From contig CAKVHC010000004.1 in the NCBI GenBank assembly GCA_934747805.1, forward strand, positions 1-64,000: 64,000 nucleotides of DNA, given 5' to 3'. The notes beneath the pieces are model-generated. The model made no database searches. It saw nothing but the letters and a program-made list of their open reading frames with translations, and was not told the DNA's origin. Shown here in pieces: positions 1 to 11,100 of the stretch. Position 1 is the stretch's first letter; every line of letters begins with the position of its first letter. Position numbers and translations under genes: made by a program. The stretch is from an uncultured Clostridia bacterium (lineage in GTDB: Bacteria; Bacillota; Clostridia; Christensenellales; UBA1242).

Positions 1-173
1 GTGTTGTATAGTTTGGCAAGCCAGTCAAGACGCTCGTCCGGAACGTCCACCACACCATAGTTTGGTTCGATTGTGCAGAAAGGATAGTTTGCACTCTCCG
101 CTCCTGCTCTAGTGATTGCGTTAAATAATGTACTCTTACCCACATTTGGCAAGCCAACAACTCCTAGTTTCAT
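1..173 (-). CDS. ychF: Redox-regulated ATPase YchF, N-terminal part (cut by window edge)
   Basis: The first 57 codons of a P-loop GTPase-fold protein of the OBG family read leftward off the window. The product starts [20 protein letters not shown], with the G1/Walker A loop GLPNVGKST at residues 7-15, followed by YPFCTIEPN, which is typical of YchF rather than Obg or Era. YchF is a ribosome-associated ATPase. The 3' part lies outside the window. It is divergent from uppP, with about 90 bases between them. Confidence 0.88.
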   Translation of the reverse strand, partial: MKLGVVGLPNVGKSTLFNAITRAGAESANYPFCTIEPNYGVVDVPDERLDWLAKLYN

Positions 174-262
174 AATTAAGCCTTTTTCATATTTTTTTGC
201 TGATTTGTATATATTACTTATAGAGTATAATACAAAAAAGGAATTTTTGCAAGGTATTTCAA

Positions 263-1009
263 GTGTTATTCGCATTTATAATTATTGGACTAATTCAAGG
301 ATTGACCGAATTTCTGCCTGTTTCAAGTAGTGGGCATATTGTTTTGGCGACAAAACTCTTCAATCTCAATGTGGACACGCTGTTTTTGACCGTGTTCGTG
401 CATATGGGCACACTGCTCGCCGTGATTATTGTCTATCGCAAAAGATTGTGGGAGATGATTCGCCGCCCATTCACTGCTTACAATTTCAAAATCATTATTT
501 CCACTCTCATTACTGTCATTTGCTACTTAATATTTGGGGATATGGTTGAACAGGCTTTCGGTGGCGAGTATTTGGTGTATGGCTTTGTTGTGTCTGCAAT
601 CGTGCTCATTGCCAGCGACCTAGTCAAACCTAGTTTCAAGCCGGTTGGCTGGGGACAGTCTGTCGTGATAGGCTTTGCACAAGGATTGGCACTTTTCCCT
701 GCCGTTAGTCGCAGTGGCATGACGATTTGCGCAAGCATCTTCTCTGGCGTAAGCCGTAGCGAATCTGCAGACTACTCTTTCATACTTAGTGTGCCTGTAA
801 TTCTTGGGTCAAGCATATTAGAAATTCCACACCTAACAAGTCTGCCGTCAAACCAAATTTTCCCGTTGATATGTGCATTCGTCGTAGCTTTTGTGTCAGG
901 AATTTTGGCAATCAAACTCATGATAAGTGCAATAAAAAAAGCGAAACTAAGTTATTTCGCTTTTTATCTCATAATTCTATCCATCATTCTAATTGCATTA
1001 GGCTACTGA
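263..1009 (+). CDS. uppP: Undecaprenyl-diphosphatase UppP/BacA
   Basis: A polytopic membrane enzyme that dephosphorylates undecaprenyl pyrophosphate, recycling the lipid carrier of peptidoglycan synthesis and giving bacitracin tolerance. Both family signatures are present: [13 protein letters not shown] near residues 13-25 and PAVSRSGMT near 146-154. At 248 residues it is slightly shorter than the usual ~270. The start is GTG at 263, with an AAGG ribosome-binding sequence about 9 bases upstream. The coding region ends in TGA at 1009 and overlaps the 3' end of the convergent gene by 12 bases. Confidence 0.94.
   Translation: MLFAFIIIGLIQGLTEFLPVSSSGHIVLATKLFNLNVDTLFLTVFVHMGTLLAVIIVYRKRLWEMIRRPFTAYNFKIIISTLITVICYLIFGDMVEQAFGGEYLVYGFVVSAIVLIASDLVKPSFKPVGWGQSVVIGFAQGLALFPAVSRSGMTICASIFSGVSRSESADYSFILSVPVILGSSILEIPHLTSLPSNQIFPLICAFVVAFVSGILAIKLMISAIKKAKLSYFAFYLIILSIILIALGY
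934..966 (-). terminator. Rho-independent terminator inside the uppP 3' end
   Basis: AAAAAGCGAAA and its complement enclose a short loop, with T runs on both strands. It lies wholly within uppP codons but just beyond the stop of the convergent minus-strand gene, so it most likely terminates that gene. It would also stall plus-strand transcripts about 45 bases before the uppP stop. Confidence 0.6.
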
Positions 1010-1582
1010 TGCAAGGTGTGCGTCACGAATAGTGCTAATGTAGTTGGCAAGTTCTGTGAAATTGGCTTCAACTTCGTAGTAATGCTTTGAATAATTTTCA
1101 TATGCATTGGTTGAATCCACGATGTATGCCTTGACTGTTTGGAATTCACCTTCAGTGTAACTGATGTCAATGATAATTTGGTTGTAACTATATTCATAGC
1201 CATTCAGTGTATATTTTTGAGCGTTGTCATAACCAAATTTCAAATAATTGCCAGTTTTAACTGAAACAGATTGAGTTGAACGAGTCTTAAGCTCAGCCTT
1301 TTTGCCAAGGTCGCCGTTAAACATTGCGTTGAGAACTGACTGCTCAAATGCTTTGTCAAATTTATCTAAGATATTGTTGTAAATATCTTTTTTATCAGTC
1401 TTTGAGAAAGTGCCTGATGCACTTTTGTTGCCTGAATAATTATAAACGGTGATGCGGTCAGGCGTAGCGATATTCATTTTGAAACTATATGGCACGAATG
1501 TCATAATGATTGTAGCCAAAATCAATGCTCCGATGATTGAAACTGTTACGATTGTGCCTATTTTTTTTGCTTTGCTATTCAT
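998..1582 (-). CDS. Membrane-anchored hypothetical protein
   Basis: A 194-residue protein of unknown function, starting MNSKAKKIG. It has one hydrophobic segment at about residues 9-29, then a hydrophilic domain expected outside the membrane and ending HLASVA. The ATG at 1582 is preferred over an in-frame ATG at 1606 because AAGGAAAA lies directly upstream of it. It lies just downstream of ftsH on the same strand and converges on uppP with a 12-base overlap. No enzymatic motif was recognised. Confidence 0.7.
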   Translation of the reverse strand: MNSKAKKIGTIVTVSIIGALILATIIMTFVPYSFKMNIATPDRITVYNYSGNKSASGTFSKTDKKDIYNNILDKFDKAFEQSVLNAMFNGDLGKKAELKTRSTQSVSVKTGNYLKFGYDNAQKYTLNGYEYSYNQIIIDISYTEGEFQTVKAYIVDSTNAYENYSKHYYEVEANFTELANYISTIRDAHLASVA

Positions 1583-1634
1583 AATATTTTCCTTTACTTT
1601 GAACATTGTACTAAAATTAATTGTTTATGTCAAA

Positions 1635-3854
1635 CTATTTTTGCTCGTCTTGGTCATTTGAGCCGTTTTCGTCCTTATTCGACGAATTGTTTTCGTTGTT
1701 TGTTTCTGGGTTTTCTGTTTGTTCCCCACCATTTTCACTAGTTTGTTTTTCAGCTTCGGCACGTTGTGCTTGAGCTTTGGATTCAAACTCCGCTTTGATA
1801 GTTTGATACTCTTGCTCGCTAATTATACCTGCGATGTGCATTGCTTCTGCACGTTGCATTTTTTCTAATTCGCTTTTTGTGTTGTCAATTTTAGGTTCTG
1901 GTTTTTTAGTAAGTTTCTCTTTAATAGTTTTTTCTTTCGCATCAATGTCTGCAATGATGTCTTCTACGCTCTTACCTTTGAACAAATCGTCAAACTCTTC
2001 GCTGTAGATTGTTTCTTTTTTGTCCAACAGTACAACGAGTGATGTGAGAACATTTTTGTTCTTCGTAATAATATCTTTTGCACGATTGTATGCGGTGTCA
2101 ATAATTTCTTTTACTTCTTCATCAATCTGACCTGCAACTTGTTCACTGTATGAAGATTGTTTTTGATAATCACGGCCAATAAACACTTCATTTTCAGTGC
2201 CAAGACTCATCAAGCCAATTTTACTGCTCATTCCCCATTCGGTCACCATTTTGCGAGCGATTTGGGTGGCACGTTGCATATCGTTGCTTGCGCCTGTTGT
2301 AATGTCCTTGAGCATAATTTCTTCGGCGGCACGACCACCAAGCATCATTGACAATGTTTGCAACAATTTTTCTTTAGTGATATGGCGTTCGTCTTTGTCA
2401 TTGATTGTCAAAGTGTAACCACCGGCGTTGCCACGTGGAATGATACTAATTTCTTGAACGACATCACACTTTTCACTCTCGTGAGCAACAATTGCGTGTC
2501 CGCCTTCGTGAATTGCTGTGATACGTCGGTCTTCTTTGGTAACCACCCAACTGCGTTTTTGTGGTCCCATAAGCACTTTGTTGATGCCTTCAGTGATATC
2601 TGCCATTGTAATCTTTGTGCGGTTGTCACGAGCAGCCAAAATTGCAGCTTCGTTCAAAAGGTTGGCGATGTCAGCACCAGCAAAACCACTAGTAAGTCTG
2701 GCAAGGCGTTTGAAATCTACTTCGTCGTCAATAGGCTTGTTGCGAGCGTGAATCTTGATAATCTCTTCACGTCCTTTAACGTCTGGCATATTGACATAAA
2801 TTTGACGGTCAAAACGGCCTGGTCTGAGCAATGCTGGGTCAAGAACATCTGCTCTGTTGGTGGCAGCCAAGATTATAATGCCCTCGTTAGTTTCAAAGCC
2901 GTCCATTTCAACGAGCAATTGGTTGAGTGTTTGTTCACGTTCATCATTGCCGCCGCCTAATCCAGCACCACGCTGTCTGCCCACGGCATCAATCTCATCG
3001 ATGAATACGATACAAGGTGAATGTTTCTTGGCTTGGTCAAATAGGTCACGCACACGTGATGCGCCCACGCCGACAAACATTTCTACAAAGTCTGAGCCAG
3101 AGATTGAAAAGAAAGGAACGTTGCTCTCGCCTGCAACTGCTTTGGCGAGCAATGTTTTACCTGTGCCTGGATTACCTACGAGCAAAACACCCTTAGGAAT
3201 CTTGGCGCCCAGTTCAGTAAATTTTTTAGGGTTACGCAAGAATTCTACGACTTCTTGGAGTTCAGCTTTTTCTTCATCAGCGCCAGCCACGTCGCTAAAG
3301 CGGAAGCTGGATGAGATGACCATACGAGCACGGCTTCTGCCATAACTCATTGCGCCTTTGTTGGAATTGAGGAAAGTGCTGAATAGGAATATCGACATAA
3401 TGACGATGACTGCCAAACTGATGTATGGCATAATGCGTTCCATAAACGATTCGGTTTGAACGCTGGTCTTGATGTCAATAATTAGTGCGGTCTTGGCTGC
3501 AATCTCTGTTTCATCAGTAAGTCCTGCAATCTCTTCACGCAACTTATCATTGTATTCATACAAAAATTCTAACTGGCTAGTAGAAAGAATGGTTGTATAG
3601 CAGTCCATTTTATTTGGAAAATCGTCTTTTTTGACGCCGTCCACCACACGAATGCGAACTGTGCCGCCGACAATGTCGACTTCTTCAATCTTTTCCGCAT
3701 AGACCATGTTTTGAAATTCTGTGTAAGAAATGTATGTGTTTTTGCCTGACAGACTACTAACAGCCACCACGATCAAAAGACACAATATTAAAATGCCTAC
3801 AAACATTAGCGAGCGTTTCTTGTTAGGCATATTATTTCTAGGTTTCTCGTTCAT
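1635..3854 (-). CDS. ftsH: ATP-dependent zinc metalloprotease FtsH
   Basis: A membrane-bound AAA+ protease that degrades misassembled membrane proteins and short-lived regulators. Visible parts are TM1 (about 16-33), an extracytoplasmic segment, TM2 (about 145-162), Walker A GNPGTGKT (227-234), Walker B FIDEID (284-289), an SRH with the RPGRFDR arginine finger (344-350) and the zinc-protease site HEGGH (449-453, usually HEAGH). The last ~75 residues form a Gln/Asn/Glu-rich tail that is longer than in most FtsH. At 739 residues it is longer than the usual 600-650 because of this tail. It appears monocistronic, with its own promoter upstream. Confidence 0.97.
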   Translation of the reverse strand: MNEKPRNNMPNKKRSLMFVGILILCLLIVVAVSSLSGKNTYISYTEFQNMVYAEKIEEVDIVGGTVRIRVVDGVKKDDFPNKMDCYTTILSTSQLEFLYEYNDKLREEIAGLTDETEIAAKTALIIDIKTSVQTESFMERIMPYISLAVIVIMSIFLFSTFLNSNKGAMSYGRSRARMVISSSFRFSDVAGADEEKAELQEVVEFLRNPKKFTELGAKIPKGVLLVGNPGTGKTLLAKAVAGESNVPFFSISGSDFVEMFVGVGASRVRDLFDQAKKHSPCIVFIDEIDAVGRQRGAGLGGGNDEREQTLNQLLVEMDGFETNEGIIILAATNRADVLDPALLRPGRFDRQIYVNMPDVKGREEIIKIHARNKPIDDEVDFKRLARLTSGFAGADIANLLNEAAILAARDNRTKITMADITEGINKVLMGPQKRSWVVTKEDRRITAIHEGGHAIVAHESEKCDVVQEISIIPRGNAGGYTLTINDKDERHITKEKLLQTLSMMLGGRAAEEIMLKDITTGASNDMQRATQIARKMVTEWGMSSKIGLMSLGTENEVFIGRDYQKQSSYSEQVAGQIDEEVKEIIDTAYNRAKDIITKNKNVLTSLVVLLDKKETIYSEEFDDLFKGKSVEDIIADIDAKEKTIKEKLTKKPEPKIDNTKSELEKMQRAEAMHIAGIISEQEYQTIKAEFESKAQAQRAEAEKQTSENGGEQTENPETNNENNSSNKDENGSNDQDEQK

Positions 3855-3968
3855 AAAAACTCCTTCGATTGCTAATTGGTATTTAAACTGCGAACTAAAA
3901 CTCTTACAGTGTAAATCTAGTATGCCAAATGCCTACATTGGATAAAAATAGTCGCACCTGACTTTGTC

Positions 3969-3997
3969 AGTATATCATATTGCAATTGAAAAGTAAA
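3969..3997 (-). promoter_or_regulatory. Candidate sigma-A promoter of ftsH
   Basis: On the minus strand, TTTACT and TATACT are separated by 17 bases, about 115 bases upstream of the ftsH start. The -10 is good and the -35 is moderate. Confidence 0.45.
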
Positions 3998-4101
3998 ATA
4001 AATACAAGCCAATTAATCAAATATAAGTTTTTGGCGTAAACTATTTTGTTTTATTATGTTGAAAAAATATGCAAAAAAAACTTACGCATTGGGTTAATCA
4101 C

Positions 4102-4130
4102 TTTACTTTATAAATCAATTATGTTAGTAT
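4102..4130 (+). promoter_or_regulatory. Candidate sigma-A promoter of the CvpA-like gene
   Basis: TTTACT and TAGTAT have a 17-base spacer and end 21 bases before the ATG at 4152. A GGAAGG ribosome-binding site lies between the promoter and the start. Confidence 0.55.
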
Positions 4131-4151
4131 TTTAAATATAGGAAGGTAGAT

Positions 4152-5063
4152 ATGTCTTGTTTATTATCTATGCAGTCAGTTATTGGAATAATCCTAGAAA
4201 TTGTAGTCATAGGCGTTATACTGGTCTGCGGTTTTATAGGACTTAAGAAAGGTTTTTTACAGTCAGTGTTGTCACTGTTTACAAACTTCGCCGTTTTGAT
4301 AGTTTCAATATTCACTGCCAAATATGGCGCTATTGTGCTGGATAAAATGTTTGGTTTCGTGGGTTTCATGGGCAGACAAATGGGCAAGGTCCTTGCCAAA
4401 GTTGCTGACGGCGCTTTGGCTACCGTGTTTAGCGACGGAGCGACAGTGGCCGATGCCAACGCACTAATCGACGGCACTGGATTGTTTGGTCCACTCAAGA
4501 AGTTGTTGAAGAATGCCGTAGCTCAAAACAGTAACGACCTTGTGGGCAATAGCGTTGCAAACATTGGTGGCAAAGCATTGGGTGCAGTCATTGCAATGAT
4601 TGTGGCTGGCATTATTATATTCTTATTACTCAAACTAGTTTTGTTCCTACTATCTAAATTGTTTGAAAATCTCACTGCCAACAAAATTCTTGGCACACCA
4701 GACAAAATATTGGGACTTGTGTTCGGATTTGTCAAAGGCGGACTTATCATATTCGTTTATGGCGTTGTATTAGTAATTCTCACTTTGATTCCAACAGTTA
4801 ATGATTTTGTATCTCCAATCATTAATGAACACACCTTTGTCACAAAAGGTATATACAAATTGACAGATAATTTCGTTGAGAAAAATGTCATCGAAAATAT
4901 TGACGATTGGATTAATAAACTTTGGGAAAATCGCAACGATGGTTCGACCGACACTGGTGATACAGGCGACAAAGACGAAAGCGGATCTGAAACTGGCGGA
5001 AACGTTTCAGCCAACATGATTAACGAATTACCACCACTTATTGTTAATGTTGAGAACAATTAA
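4152..5063 (+). CDS. CvpA-family membrane protein
   Basis: A 303-residue membrane protein. The N-terminal part (hydrophobic segments near 7-30 and 37-55, with GFIGLKKGFLQSVLS between them) matches the CvpA/colicin V production layout. Further membrane segments lie near 140-165 and 185-215. The tail after about 255 is acidic and rich in Asp, Gly and Ser (GDTGDKDESGSETGGN). CvpA proteins are poorly understood and are linked to envelope stress and export. The gene stands alone, with a promoter upstream and a strong terminator directly downstream. Confidence 0.7.
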   Translation: MSCLLSMQSVIGIILEIVVIGVILVCGFIGLKKGFLQSVLSLFTNFAVLIVSIFTAKYGAIVLDKMFGFVGFMGRQMGKVLAKVADGALATVFSDGATVADANALIDGTGLFGPLKKLLKNAVAQNSNDLVGNSVANIGGKALGAVIAMIVAGIIIFLLLKLVLFLLSKLFENLTANKILGTPDKILGLVFGFVKGGLIIFVYGVVLVILTLIPTVNDFVSPIINEHTFVTKGIYKLTDNFVEKNVIENIDDWINKLWENRNDGSTDTGDTGDKDESGSETGGNVSANMINELPPLIVNVENN

Positions 5064-5070
5064 TTGATTT

Positions 5071-5101
5071 AAAAAAAGAACTCAAATTGAGTTCTTTTTT
5101 T
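5071..5101. terminator. Bidirectional terminator between the CvpA-like gene and the giant lipoprotein gene
   Basis: AAAAAGAACTCAA and TTGAGTTCTTTTT form a nearly perfect stem with T runs on both strands, placed between two convergent genes. Confidence 0.88.
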
Positions 5102-5104
5102 ATG

Positions 5105-8100
5105 TTATGAATTTGGAACAATGCTATCAAATGACCATTGCTTGTTTGCTGTTACCACATTCCAAATGTTATTGGACAGACCTTGTTGCAAGGAATTATC
5201 CATATAATCTGTAATTTGATAGTCTACGTCGTATGTTGAATGCATCGCACCAATTCTTACAGCAATACGAACGCTGCTCGATAGGTCATTACGATTAAAT
5301 TGCTTGTAAGCTGCAAGACCAATGTAGTCATTGTAAACATTGTTTGAAATATTGCCGTTTCCCATTGCATCACTCGGAACATAATTTGTGCCATTCAGTG
5401 AATAAACGTTTAATTTTTGTGTGCAGCCTATCAATCCACCGATAAAGCGGACTGTTGGGATGCCACTGTTCGACCAACCACGTGAGCTGCCAGTTCGACT
5501 ATTGTGCTGAACCATATTCTCGTTGAATATTACTTGAACCAATCGTGTTTCCCAAAGGTTGTCGGCAATATTGTTGCTCATAACAATGTTTTTCATCACA
5601 TTCTCACCTATTGTAGCCGCTATTCCGTTGCGGCTGTAGCCTGCAAGTGCTAGGTTGATATTGTCCTTATATTCAATCAAGTTGCTATCAGAATTAACGT
5701 TTGACAAAGCGTATGGGTTGATAATCTTGCCCACAAGTCCGCCTATCGACCAATTTGAATACACACTCGACGTCGTGATTGTATGATCCAATCCGCCTGC
5801 TGTACTAATGCCGACAATTCCGCCTGCCGTTTCGCTATTGTTTGCCAAAACAGCGATCGTCGAATATGAATACTGCACAAGACCACCGTTATTAAATCCG
5901 ACTATGCCGCCAGAGTTATTCTTACCTGCAAAAATGGTTAAGTTCGCATTGGTTTTGGTTAGGTCGAAACCTGCATACAATGAACTCTTCTGTTCACGGC
6001 TAATGTTGGATACTTCACGCTTAATGTAATAAGTTTTCGTTTCGTCAAATTCTTCATTTGCTACGCTTGTATACTCGTAATTAGGTGTGTAATAAGCTTT
6101 TTGTGCCTTATCGAGATTTTCCTGCGTGATGTTGACCAACTCAAAAACGCCATCTTTCTTCACATAATACTGTCCGCCTTCAATCAGTTTGTTTGGAGCA
6201 ATCGTGAATTCTTCATTTTCTTGAATATAATAGATTGAGTCATTCTTCTTATTAGACTCAAAGCTATCTTGTGTGATATTTCCTTTTGCTTCCTCATAAA
6301 TGATTTCATTGTTTTCATTCACTGTACGCTCATAATAGTTTACAAATGAGTTTCCATTGTATTCGGTCTGATAAGTATATCCAATTGGTTTGCGAGTATA
6401 GTAATTATTCTTTTCAGATGCAGTAGCATTTTTTACTTCTTCATACGTTTCAACCAAGCCCATCATAAAGCCGTATGTACGCTGAGTTTTCACTGCCTGA
6501 CTAGCGATGGCATTTAAAGTGTCGTCCGCATATGTAACCAAACTATCTTTAATCACACCACGGTTTTCACCGACCAAGCCGCCGCTATTCATAACGCCAC
6601 GCAACTGACTGCTAGTGCCGATTTCATATGACATAAGCGTTGCCTGTGTGGACTCGCTAAGATAACCGAATGCAAAACCGACGTTCTCACCGAGTATCAC
6701 AATGTTGCCATAAGGTTGAATATATTTTAATCGTTGAACACGAGCAACAGTCTGATTGCCTAGCAAATAGTTGTTAATGTTTTCATTGCCTGAATTGTAG
6801 CCGTCTGCCAAACCAGCAATTGCACCTGCATACGACACTTGAGAAATGTTGTTAGTCATATTTCTGTCAAATGATGTACGAGTATAGATTGTGTAACGTG
6901 ACTTTGTCTTGTTGCGATAAACACTGTTTACTGTCAGATTGCTTGACAATCCTTGAGCGTCAAAATTGCCATACATTGCACCAAAGATTCCGCCGACAGC
7001 GTTTGCACCCAAAACGACTACGCCCTGCCCATCAACTTTTATATTGGAAACCTTTGCTCCACGCATAATGCCCGCCAAACTGCCCACGCACTCAGTGTGA
7101 GATGCATAGATGTTGTTTGGTTTGAGAACAAAATTTTTCAAGAATTGCTGCTGAACGGACGAGTTGCTGGTTGTGATTTCTTTAAACAAACCGATAGATG
7201 TCTTGTAGTCCTGCGACTCATTGTCGGCATAGATTGTAAGCCCTGAGATCGTCATGCCGTTACCGTCAATGCTGCCTGTGAATATCTTTGATGTTGTAAC
7301 AGGTTTTGTGCCAAGTGATGCTAGTTCCACATTCTTAATCAGCCTATAAGCTCCGCTAATGGTGTCTACCGTTGGGCGAATGTTCATATACTTTTCAAAA
7401 CTTGTTGCGTCATAAATCAAATATGGGTTATTGAGTGTACCGTAATTTGCACCCATTCCATCAGCTGTGTCTGCAACATAATTGTAAACAGTGTCACCGC
7501 TGTCAGATGTGGTGCTAGACAACGCCTTTTGACGAGTGTAGAAAATGCGGTCAGCATCAATAAGTTTTGGCTTCACATAATCGGTCATCCTTGCATATGT
7601 TGTGCTCATACGCCATGTGCCGTTTAATGTGTATGCATTGTTAACTTTTTTGTCAAACAAGAAATGCAGATAATTGTCTTCTAGCAATGCACTAAGTTTT
7701 GTTGATTCTGCGCCAAACTCTTTCTTAAAGTTGTCTACCTTGCCATCTGCAGATTTTATATCTGTCGTCTTGGTGACAATGTCACGCACTGACTTAGAAT
7801 ATTTCTGCAAACTGGACGAATACTCACCCGCACTTGGCTGAACGTAAAGTGGTTGGGCAAGTTCGTTTTGGTCAGGCGTATTATCCGAAACAAGATAATA
7901 GCAGTCAATCAAATTTGCAGGGTCGGACAATGGTTCACGAGTTTTCTCGTCCAAACCAACAAATGGTGCAAACACTTCGCTCGTAATAAAGCTTGATGTC
8001 GAGTACGCACGTGTAATTTTGCCTGTGTTATTAAACACGAAACCTGAAATGATACCGTTGGAACGAATGTACATATCGCTATAACAATCTTCCACATTGC

Positions 8101-11100
8101 CTGAATTGTTGAACACGAAGCCAGTCGCATCCACTTCACACGCAATGCCGCCTATTGTACTACGCAAATATTGGTCATAGGTTTCAATGCCTGTTGGAGT
8201 CGAATAATATTCGCCTTCAGCATATGAAGCACGGATTGTGCCTGAGTTTTGTATCACAAATCCTGCCGTCATAAAGTCGCTTGTTTGGTCGCTTTGGTTC
8301 TTTATAACTCCATACTGATATTTACAGCTTGAAATCGTGCCTGTGTTGGAATATACAAAACCTGCAATATTGCCGAAACCAACAATACTGTGCAATACTT
8401 TGCTGTTGGTTATGTAACCCGAGTTGTTGCACACAAGTCCACCAAAACTTACATTAGTTACAGTCGTCACTTCACCTGACGTGTTGAGTGATGATTGATA
8501 GAAATATATTCCGTTATTGTTGCGGTTTTCACTGGCGATATACAAGTTTTCGCTGATGAAACTGCGTGTTGGAGTTAGACTCTTTTCGTCAATAGATTCA
8601 GCCTTGACAATGCAGTTGGTGATCATGCCTGAGTTGGATACCGCAATGCCACCATAGCTGAAATTGTTGACATTCTTTATGTCTAAGCAGGTCTGTGGCA
8701 GGTTCATTATCACATTGGATACAATAGTGTCGCTGGACACAGATTTAAACAATCCTAATTCCAAACTGCTTAGAGTTGTGCTTCCGTTGAAATAACTTTC
8801 AATGTCAAAGCCTTCGATTGTAATCGTATATGAATTGCCATTAAATTGTTTCATATTGGCATCAATAGGCTTATAGTTTTTGAGAGTCAAATTATTCATC
8901 AGAATGTAACTTCTGTCTTGGGTCATTGACTCAAATTCGGTTTGAGTGCTGATAGGAATCATTGTTTCAAGCGAGTCCACAAGGCTAAAACTAAATCCCG
9001 TTTCGCCCGTAATGACAAGGCTGTCAGACGATTCAATATCTTTCACTTGCGGCACGCCATAATCATCATATTCAATGATTGCTGACACCCTAGCAGTGCA
9101 TGAGTTAATTTCGCTATTGCTGGTCACAAACAGCCAACCATCGTTAACTTTGTCAAACGCTATGTTGTAAAGACTTCCGCTAACAATGTCTTGGAAATCG
9201 TCGACTGCGTTTCTAATCTGCCATTTGGCATTAATGTTGCTTAACAGTTCGGTTCTTAGTTCCAAAATGTCGACGCCGTCGGCTACAACTATGTCGTTTT
9301 CACCGAATATGGCTTGCAACTCATAGCTTTCGCCATAACGACCTGCGATTATGCCATCACGAGCATTTGCGATTGTGAGCCCATTTACTACAAATTTTCT
9401 CACTTTGAAACCTAAATATGTTTTTGTTTCATATTCGCTGCCATTGATGATTCTCGTGCTGGTTGCACGTATAAAGAATATGTCGTTAATATTGAGTTCT
9501 TTGCGGAATGTGATATGCAATGAATTGGAACGTTCATTAATGATTACATAACTATTGTTTATCACATTGTCGTGGCCGTCAACCACATCAAATCTGACAT
9601 CAGCGTCAGAACTATTTATCTGATATGCAACGTCAAAGTTGACACCATTTGCAATATTTATTGTATCAATTATATCTTGGCTGCTGGAGTATACATGGCC
9701 AATGCTATCAGTGTATGTCATTGTGGTTGTTGGTAGACTCTGAACTACTAGGTTAATGCTAGCGTTCAAGTCACCAGTGACGTCCACCAGCTGTCCATTC
9801 ACACGTTTGTACGCCTTGACTGAAATTGAATAAACAGTGTTTTCTACTGCCGAACTAGCGAGATACATTCTCACGTAGTATTGGTCAATTATATTAACAT
9901 TCTCTTCTTGTCCAAAAGCGTTAATAATTAACTTTTGCAACCTGATTGAGTTGTTGGTAGTGATTGGTTCTGTCTTTGTAAGTTTGTAAGGATTTTCACG
10001 ATTATTTTCCCAAGCTGTATCATACAAAACTTGTTTCATAATCACTTTCAAACTTGAATTGTTAGTCACTTCGATAAAGTCATAGTCCGCAAAGCTTGGA
10101 TAGACATTGATTTTCATCAAAGTCATTTGGCCAGGTATAACTTTCTCAGTTTGACGTTCTTGGTAGTCATAGCGAATTTCGTTTGTTGTCTCGTCTACGT
10201 ATTCACGTGTTATTGAATAGTAATTGTCAATTGCCAAGTGCAACACTTCTTGCGGACAGAGTGACAAACTAAACTCTGCTGGATCAATTGACATATCCGA
10301 CCTTGCATACGCCTTAAACTGCCATGTCTTAGTAGTGGTTACCACATTCTCGGTTGGAATGAAGGTGTATTCAACAATCATTTGTGGATTGTCATAGCTG
10401 CCAGTTTGAACAATTTTCTTTTCAACAGTAAAGTCTTCAATCATTGTTGAGACGTTGCCATCGAAAATCATTTCGTCGTTATCCACCAGCAACACAACAT
10501 CGTCGCCGTTATAATCTGTATTCATCGTTATGGTGATTGTTGCAGTGTTGAGCGGAGAAATTGTGCGACTATTCGCAGATGAGTGAATTGCTGTGGCGCC
10601 GTTGAACGTATTGACCGTGAACGTGCGTGCCAGTCTATCAAGCGAGCAGTAGTCATAATTTGTGCTGCCTACACGAATATATGGCAAAGCAATTACTCTG
10701 ATGCCATCCTCGTGAGTGTACATTTTGTTTGCTTCAACTACCGCTTGGCTGTTGTTTTCCACACGAACCATATAATAGTTGTTGCCACTGAATGAATATG
10801 TTTCCCAAGTCAAACCATTTATGGTGAGATATTCATTTAAGTTTTCACCATTATTCTCTATTAAATACATCACACCTGCATTGCTATTCTTTGCATAAGC
10901 ATAACTGCGATATTCATTAGAGAGTGTGATGTCGTCATAGTCATAAATGAACAAATCATTATCACCATAATAAGCCGTCGTTAGACTTGCGTCCAATTTC
11001 AACTGTTCGCTGAATCTAGGAATTATATTTTTAGATTTCTTGACACCAATATTTAATGAATTAGTGAGTTTTGATGTGCCAGAAGCAAAGTTTGTGTTTT

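Noticed and set aside
2358..3345. Several 70-200-codon plus-strand frames inside ftsH
   Set aside because: Antisense of a highly conserved gene, with no ribosome-binding sites and no recognisable motifs.
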